Shown here one piece after another: positions 6,560 through 10,754 of a stretch of 10,754 bases of DNA. Below the pieces are notes generated by a model. That model was given only the letters and a program-made list of their open reading frames with translations. It was not told the origin of the DNA and searched no databases. The position numbers and the translations under genes were made by a program. Numbering within the stretch: position 1 is the stretch's first letter; every line of letters starts with the position of its first letter. Source of the stretch: CAZJNX01 sp964547415 (GTDB taxonomy: Bacteria > Pseudomonadota > Alphaproteobacteria > Rhizobiales > Amorphaceae); assembly GCA_964547415.1 (NCBI GenBank), contig CAZJNX010000167.1, positions 1 through 10,754 of the forward strand, in the 5' to 3' direction.

Positions 6560-7428
6560 GCGAGGAAGGCGGACGGCGGAGACTGGGCCGGGGTCTGTCT
6601 GCCCTCCTCGGCGAGGGGGAGGCCGGCCCGGCTGCCGAGCCGGGCTCGCGGGGCGAGCGGTTCGTTCCGGTCGAGTCGCTGCGGCCGAACCGGTTCAACC
6701 CGCGCAGGCAGTTCGGGGAGGAGGCGCTGTCCGAACTCGCCGATTCCATCCGCGAGCGCGGCATCGTGCAGCCCATCGTCGTGCGGGAGACGGCGGGCGG
6801 CGGCTTCGAGATCATCGCGGGCGAGCGACGCTGGCGGGCCGCCCAGCGCGCCGGCGTCCACGAGGTGCCGGTGGTCGTGCGGGCGGTCGACGACCGGGCG
6901 GCCCTCGAGTTCGCGATCGTCGAGAACGTCCAGCGGACGGACCTCACCCCGCTGGAGGAGGCGGGCGGCTACCGGCGGCTCCTCGACGAGTTCGGCTACC
7001 GCCAGGAGGACCTGGCGAAGGTGATCGGCAAGAGCCGCAGCCACGTCTCCAACACGCTGCGCCTCCTCAACCTTCCCGAAAGCTGTCAGGCGCTGCTCGC
7101 CTCCGGGGCGATCTCGGCCGGCCACGGGCGGGCGCTCCTCGCCAGCGACGACCCGGAGGGTCTCGCCCGGCGCATCGTGGACGGCAAGCTGTCGGTCCGT
7201 GCGGCGGAGGCGGCCGCGCAGGATGCGCCCGCCCGCGAGCGGCGGGACAGGGCCGAACGCCGCCCCCGGGAACGGGATGCCGACACACTCGCCCTCGAGA
7301 AGCGCCTGTCCGACCACCTCGGCCTTGCCGTTCGGATCGACCACCGACCGGACGGCAGCGGGGCGATCACGGTCTCCTACCGCACGCTCGAACAGCTCGA
7401 CGACGTGTGCCGGCGGCTCGGAGGCTGA
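6556..7428 (+). CDS. parB: Chromosome-partitioning CTPase/parS-binding protein ParB
   Basis: ParB (Spo0J) binds parS, uses CTP to close into a DNA-sliding clamp and spreads to build the partition complex that ParA moves. From the ATG at 6556 it has 290 residues. The N-terminal RRRLGRGLSALLGE segment is the conserved ParA-stimulating motif. The CTP-binding/hydrolysis domain has GERRWRA (89-95) and ENVQR (123-127). The helix-turn-helix is at about 150-171, with GKSRSHVSN (158-166). SAGHGRALL (187-195) follows, then a charged, probably disordered linker (about 221-242) and a C-terminal dimerisation domain ending in a short helix. In-frame codons extend upstream to 6469 inside parA, but the overlap start ATGA and the family N-terminus fix 6556. 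Two parS sites lie nearby. Confidence 0.97.
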   Translation: MSEEGGRRRLGRGLSALLGEGEAGPAAEPGSRGERFVPVESLRPNRFNPRRQFGEEALSELADSIRERGIVQPIVVRETAGGGFEIIAGERRWRAAQRAGVHEVPVVVRAVDDRAALEFAIVENVQRTDLTPLEEAGGYRRLLDEFGYRQEDLAKVIGKSRSHVSNTLRLLNLPESCQALLASGAISAGHGRALLASDDPEGLARRIVDGKLSVRAAEAAAQDAPARERRDRAERRPRERDADTLALEKRLSDHLGLAVRIDHRPDGSGAITVSYRTLEQLDDVCRRLGG

Positions 7429-7598
7429 GTCTCTCCGGTCCGGGCGCTGGTGTTTCACGTGAAGCGCAACGAGCGGCGCGGGACGGCGGTGCGCCCCGGC
7501 CGACCGCGATCCTCCACCCGTCGACGGCGTGAACGCCTGCCGGGTCCGGGTCCCGACCGGGGTCGAGGCGATGGCGCGCGGTGAAGCGACGGGTCCGG
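7429..7598. other. Convergent intergenic region between parB and holA
   Basis: This 170-base gap separates two operons that face each other. It contains the second parS, a short hairpin GGCGT-GA-ACGCC (7526-7537) and a small palindrome CCGTCGACGG just before it. A bidirectional terminator would be expected here, but no strong GC stem followed by a T-run is visible on either strand, so termination may be Rho-dependent. I see no small ORF with a credible start. Confidence 0.5.
7451..7466. promoter_or_regulatory. parS: Second parS site, imperfect on its right half
   Basis: TGTTTCACGTGAAGCG matches the parS consensus TGTTTCACGTGAAACA at 14 of 16 positions. The left half-site is perfect; the right half carries A-to-G changes at positions 14 and 16, so the palindrome is broken at its edge. 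It starts 22 bases after the parB stop, in the convergent parB-holA gap, where it disrupts no gene. With the site at 3092 it brackets mnmG-rsmG-parA-parB. It probably binds ParB more weakly than the symmetrical site (inference). Confidence 0.82.
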
Positions 7599-8645
7599 TC
7601 AGCCGCGGCGGCGCTGCCTGGCGGACGGGGCGCGGCGGCAGATGGCGTGGAGGGTCGTCGAGACGCATTCGGCGGCGAGGTGCGGGCGGCGCCGCGTTTC
7701 GAGAACGGCACGGTCGAGGGCCCGCGCCGCCTGCTCGAGCGCGGCGAGCGACCAGCCGGACAGCATTCCCGTCACGGCCCGCTCCCGCTTGAAGTGGACG
7801 CGGGGAACCATCGCCTTCACGGCGCGGGCGGGATCGGTCCCCCTGTCCACCTCCACCGCGGCCCGGGCGAGGGCCTGGGTGTGGCGCAGCCCCGTGCCCG
7901 CCACGACGGACGGGTGAACTCCCGCGAACCGCAATTTGTGGAGTTCCCGTTCCAGCGCGGGCGCGTCGCCGAGGAAGGCGGCGTCCACCGCCTCCTGGGC
8001 GCCGAAGGCGGAGACGTCCCCGACGATCTCCCGGACGTGGTGCGGCTCCACCGTCCCCTCGTCCCGGGCATAGAGCATGAGCTTCACGATCTCGCCCCTC
8101 GACGCCAGTCTGTCGCCGCCGAGGAGGGCGTGGAGCATCTCCTTCGCTTCCCGGTCGATCGACAGGCCGAAGGCCCGCGCTTCCTCGTCCATGAGGCGGT
8201 CGAGGTCGGCCGCCGTATCCGGGTAGCAGGCGACGACCACGGCCGCGGGATGCTTCTCCCACGCCTTCACCAGCGGCGCCGTTTTGCGGAGGTCCCCGGC
8301 CTCGATGACCACGACGGCGTCCGTCGGCGGGTCGTCGGTCAGCGGCCTGACCATGGCGGACAGGTCCTTGCCGCCCGTGTCCCGCAGGTGCACCGCCCGG
8401 CGCCCGCCGAACATGGAGATGGTCCGGGCCTCATCGACGAGGCGGGACGGGTCGGCCGACAGGTCCTCGAGGGTGAGGGAGACGAGGGCGAAGGGATCGT
8501 CTCCCTCACCCGCGACGGCGCGGACCACCGGTTTCGCCGTCTCGTTCACGAGCCCACGGTCCGGTCCGTAGACGAGCCAGAGGGGCGGGATCGAGGCGGC
8601 TTTCGCGATTGTTTTCGCGACCTCGCCCGGGCGGATGGCGACCAC
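7599..8645 (-). CDS. holA: DNA polymerase III subunit delta
   Basis: HolA (delta) is the clamp-loader subunit that opens the beta sliding clamp so it can be placed on DNA. The 348 residues match the family length of about 340. Near the N-terminus PLWLVYGPDRGLVNE (about 21-35) is the characteristic 'YGPDxGL' strand-loop. Central FGGRRAVHLRD and the DAVVVIEAGDLRKTAPL stretch correspond to the nucleotide-free AAA+-like core, and DRLASRGEIVKLMLYA is the typical helix before the collar domain. There is no Walker A motif, as expected for delta, which does not hydrolyse ATP. The start is a GTG (reading from 8645), 17 bases downstream of the lptE stop, with only a weak ribosome binding site, so the exact start is less certain than the identity. 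It is the last gene of leuS-lptE-holA. Confidence 0.93.
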   Translation of the reverse strand: MVAIRPGEVAKTIAKAASIPPLWLVYGPDRGLVNETAKPVVRAVAGEGDDPFALVSLTLEDLSADPSRLVDEARTISMFGGRRAVHLRDTGGKDLSAMVRPLTDDPPTDAVVVIEAGDLRKTAPLVKAWEKHPAAVVVACYPDTAADLDRLMDEEARAFGLSIDREAKEMLHALLGGDRLASRGEIVKLMLYARDEGTVEPHHVREIVGDVSAFGAQEAVDAAFLGDAPALERELHKLRFAGVHPSVVAGTGLRHTQALARAAVEVDRGTDPARAVKAMVPRVHFKRERAVTGMLSGWSLAALEQAARALDRAVLETRRRPHLAAECVSTTLHAICRRAPSARQRRRG

Positions 8646-8662
8646 GGCGGCGTCCGTTCGCC

Positions 8663-9196
8663 TCAGGCGGCGCGGGCGTCGAAGAAGGCGGCGAGGCGCG
8701 TCGCGATGTTCTCGGCGACCGCCTCCGCCGCCCGCGTCTCCGCGTCCTGCAGGCCGCGCACGTTGGCGAAACGCTGGGAGGAGAAGGTGTAGGAGGCCGT
8801 CTGGAAGGCGGTGCCGGTGAGGAGGGTTCGCCCGGTCGCGATCTCCTCCAGGATGAAGGTGGCCCGCAGCGTCACCAGCACGGTGGAGGGCAGGTTCCCC
8901 TCCCGCTCCACGGCGAGCGCCTCGGAATCCTGATCGGTGACGAAGCGCAGCCGGTACAGGGGCGGCGGCGCGTCTCCGCCGCCGGTGAACAGGAAGATGA
9001 GCTTGTTCCGGAGCACCTGGTCCACCCGATCCTCCGGCGGATCGACGGCGATGGCGGCGAGCTGGGCGGACGGGCCCGGGCGCATCGTCCCGTCCGGCGC
9101 CGCGCGCTCGGCGTAGAGGGGCTGGAATTGGCAGCCCGCGAGCGCGAGGCCCACCAACAGGACCGCCGCGAGGCGCACGCCGTCACCCGACCACAT
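8663..9196 (-). CDS. lptE: LPS-assembly outer-membrane lipoprotein LptE
   Basis: LptE is the lipoprotein plug of the LptD-LptE translocon, which inserts lipopolysaccharide into the outer leaflet of the outer membrane. The 177-residue product has a lipoprotein signal peptide with hydrophobic core LAAVLLVGLALAGC and the lipidated cysteine at residue 22, followed by QFQPLY, the 'GFxPLY'-like start common in alphaproteobacterial LptE. Further on it has VDQVLRNKLIFLF, close to the conserved 'Q.LRN.L' helix, and an Ala-rich C-terminal helix. The ATG at 9196-9194 is preceded by GGAAAGGA with about 6 bases of spacing inside the end of leuS, so it is favoured over the GTG at 9178 (MRLAAVLL...), even though the latter gives a more typical signal peptide. 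It overlaps leuS by 14 bases. The family is divergent, so identification leans partly on context. Confidence 0.87.
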   Translation of the reverse strand: MWSGDGVRLAAVLLVGLALAGCQFQPLYAERAAPDGTMRPGPSAQLAAIAVDPPEDRVDQVLRNKLIFLFTGGGDAPPPLYRLRFVTDQDSEALAVEREGNLPSTVLVTLRATFILEEIATGRTLLTGTAFQTASYTFSSQRFANVRGLQDAETRAAEAVAENIATRLAAFFDARAA

Positions 9197-10754
9197 TCAC
9201 GATCCTTTCCGGCACGACGATCACTCGCTTCGGCGGCCGACCGTCGAGGTGGCGCTTCACCTCGTCGAGCGCGAGGACCGCCGCCTCGATCTCCGGCGAG
9301 GGCAACCCCTTCTCGACGGTGATCTCGGCCCGCTTCTTGCCGTTCACCTGGACGGGGAGGGTGATCGTCTCCTCCACGAGGAGCGCCTCGTCCACCTCCG
9401 GCCAGGGCGCCTCGGCGACGAGCCCGGGAAGCCCCAGCTTCTCCCAGCAGGCCTCGGCGAGGTGGGGCATCATGGGCGAGAACAGGGTGACGAGGAAGCG
9501 GGCGGCCTCCTCGAGCGTCTCCCGGGACAGGGCAGTTGCGCCCGACGACAGGGTGCGGCCGATCACGTTGACGAGCTCGTAGATACGCGCGACGGCCCGG
9601 TTGAAGGCGAGCTGCTCGATGTCGCTCTCCACCGCGCGGGCGGCCGCGTGGCACGCCTTGCGCACCGCGAGTGTGGCCGCTTCGTCCGGCGTGGCCTCGC
9701 CGGTGGCGTCCATGCGGGCCGCCATGTCGTCCACCAGGCGCCAGACGCGCTGCACGAAGCGCCAGGCACCGTCCACGCCCGCGTCCGTCCACTCGATGTC
9801 GCGCTCGGGCGGCGTGTCCGACAGCATGAACCAGCGGGCCGTGTCCGCACCGTAGCTTGCGATGATGGTGTCCGGATCCACCACGTTCTTCTTGGACTTG
9901 GACATGGATTCCACCGGACCGACCGTGATCGGCGCGCCGGTCTCCACGTGGACGGCGGCGCCGTCCTTCGTCACCACGTCCTTCGGGAAGACCCAGTTGC
10001 CCGCCGCGTCCTTGTAGGTCTCGTGGGTGACCATGCCTTGCGTGAACAGGCCCGCGAACGGCTCGTCGAGGTCGGCGTGCCCGGTGCGCGCCATCGCCCG
10101 CATGAAGAAGCGTGAATAAAGGAGATGGAGGATCGCGTGCTCGACGCCGCCGATGTACTGGTCCACCGGCAGCCAGGCGTTGCAGGCCGCCCGGTCCGTC
10201 GGCCGGTCGTGGCGCGGGGCGGTGAAGCGGGCGAAGTACCACGAGGAATCGACGAAGGTGTCCATGGTGTCCGTCTCGCGGGTCGCCGGCTTGCCGCAGG
10301 ACGGGCAGTCGACGTGCTTCCACGTGGGGTGGCGGTCCAGCGGGTTGCCCGGTGCGTCGAAGGTGACGTCGGCCGGCAGCTCCACGGGCAGCGCGTCGTC
10401 CGGGACGGGCACCACCCCGCAGGTCTCGCAGTGGATGACCGGGATCGGGCAGCCCCAGTAGCGCTGGCGGGAGATGCCCCAGTCGCGCAGGCGAAAGTTC
10501 ACCTGCCGCTCGCCCTGGGGCCGGCCGTCCATGTCCCGGCCCTCGAGCGCGGAGGCCACGCGATCCTTGCCCTCGGGCACGGACAGGCCGTCGAGGAAGC
10601 GGGAGTTCACGAGCCGCCCGTCGCCGGTGAAGGCTTCGTCCCCGACCGAGAAGGTGGCCGGGTCCGCGTCCGGCGGGCAGACCACCGGCACGACGGGCAG
10701 GCCGTACTTGCGGGCGAAGTCGAGGTCGCGCTGGTCGTGCGCCGGGCAGCCGAA
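9183..10754 (-). CDS. leuS: Leucyl-tRNA synthetase, C-terminal part (5' end beyond window)
   Basis: LeuRS is the class Ia enzyme that charges tRNA-Leu. 523 residues are present; the N-terminal catalytic part with the HIGH motif lies to the right of the window. The visible sequence opens in the CP1 editing domain with GCPAHDQRDLDFARKYG, including the conserved Asp that holds the amino group of mischarged amino acid. WGISRQRYWGCPIPVIHC comes next, then two CxxC pairs (about residues 109-112 and 150-153 of this part) likely binding zinc, RETDTMDTFVDSSWYFARF, and the MSKSK catalytic loop at about 284-288 (bases 9888-9905). The anticodon-binding helical domain and a C-terminal domain ending in IVNVVG complete it. 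The frame is open to base 10754; the GTG at 10691 is internal, not a start. First gene of a leuS-lptE-holA operon. Confidence 0.96.
   Translation of the reverse strand, partial: FGCPAHDQRDLDFARKYGLPVVPVVCPPDADPATFSVGDEAFTGDGRLVNSRFLDGLSVPEGKDRVASALEGRDMDGRPQGERQVNFRLRDWGISRQRYWGCPIPVIHCETCGVVPVPDDALPVELPADVTFDAPGNPLDRHPTWKHVDCPSCGKPATRETDTMDTFVDSSWYFARFTAPRHDRPTDRAACNAWLPVDQYIGGVEHAILHLLYSRFFMRAMARTGHADLDEPFAGLFTQGMVTHETYKDAAGNWVFPKDVVTKDGAAVHVETGAPITVGPVESMSKSKKNVVDPDTIIASYGADTARWFMLSDTPPERDIEWTDAGVDGAWRFVQRVWRLVDDMAARMDATGEATPDEAATLAVRKACHAAARAVESDIEQLAFNRAVARIYELVNVIGRTLSSGATALSRETLEEAARFLVTLFSPMMPHLAEACWEKLGLPGLVAEAPWPEVDEALLVEETITLPVQVNGKKRAEITVEKGLPSPEIEAAVLALDEVKRHLDGRPPKRVIVVPERIVNVVG
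9197..9215 (-). promoter_or_regulatory. Ribosome binding site of lptE inside leuS
   Basis: On the minus strand GGAAAGGA followed by TCGTGA and ATG gives a good Shine-Dalgarno sequence at standard spacing for the lptE start at 9196. It lies within the last codons of leuS and decides between the two candidate lptE starts. Confidence 0.7.

Noticed and set aside
6487..8262. 591-codon minus-strand open frame across parA, parB and holA
   Set aside because: Opposite parB and in a different frame on the same strand as holA; biased composition and no recognisable family.
7581..8792. 403-codon plus-strand open frame opposite holA and lptE
   Set aside because: Antisense shadow of holA; no family signature or ribosome binding site.
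9940..9957. CCACGTGG-centred palindrome inside leuS resembling parS
   Set aside because: The core is TCCACGTGGA, not TTTCACGTGAAA, and the flanks do not fit the consensus; it is explained by codons for HVE in leuS.
8872..10323. 483-codon minus-strand open frame overlapping leuS and lptE in another frame
   Set aside because: Out of frame with two certain genes; low-complexity Arg/Gly/His-rich translation.

Overview
The window is a GC-rich piece of bacterial chromosome that looks alphaproteobacterial. The gene order is rho, then mnmE, mnmG, rsmG, parA, parB, facing holA, lptE and leuS on the other strand. This is the arrangement familiar from alphaproteobacterial chromosomes around the partition locus, which usually lies near the replication origin. 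The protein sequences (ParA, ParB, the LptE-type lipoprotein, LeuRS) fit that group; I cannot name a genus. No mobile element, CRISPR array, tRNA or rRNA gene is visible, and no stretch longer than about 300 bases lacks a gene.

Layout. Positions 1-531 hold the C-terminal part of the transcription terminator Rho, whose resemblance to Rho stops abruptly near position 60. A membrane protein of the CaCA cation-exchanger family follows at 629-1666, an extra gene between rho and mnmE. mnmE (1744-3072) is separated by about 60 bases from mnmG (3133-4995). mnmG, rsmG, parA and parB are then chained by three successive 4-base stop/start overlaps. On the minus strand, leuS (cut by the right edge), lptE and holA run leftward as a compact operon and converge on parB across a 170-base gap.

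Function. MnmE and MnmG form the complex that modifies the wobble uridine of several tRNAs. RsmG methylates 16S rRNA. ParA and ParB segregate the chromosome by acting at parS. Two parS sites are visible: a perfect 16-bp palindrome in the mnmE-mnmG gap (3092-3107) and a 14/16 match just after parB (7451-7466). A third, much weaker look-alike sits inside rsmG. The minus-strand genes encode leucyl-tRNA synthetase, the outer-membrane LPS-assembly lipoprotein LptE, and the delta (clamp-loader) subunit of DNA polymerase III.

Most of the region is ordinary housekeeping. The points worth a second look are the sudden loss of Rho similarity at the left edge, the parS embedded in a larger near-perfect inverted repeat ahead of mnmG, and the CaCA exchanger whose first alpha-repeat lacks the usual ion-binding acidic residue while the second keeps it.
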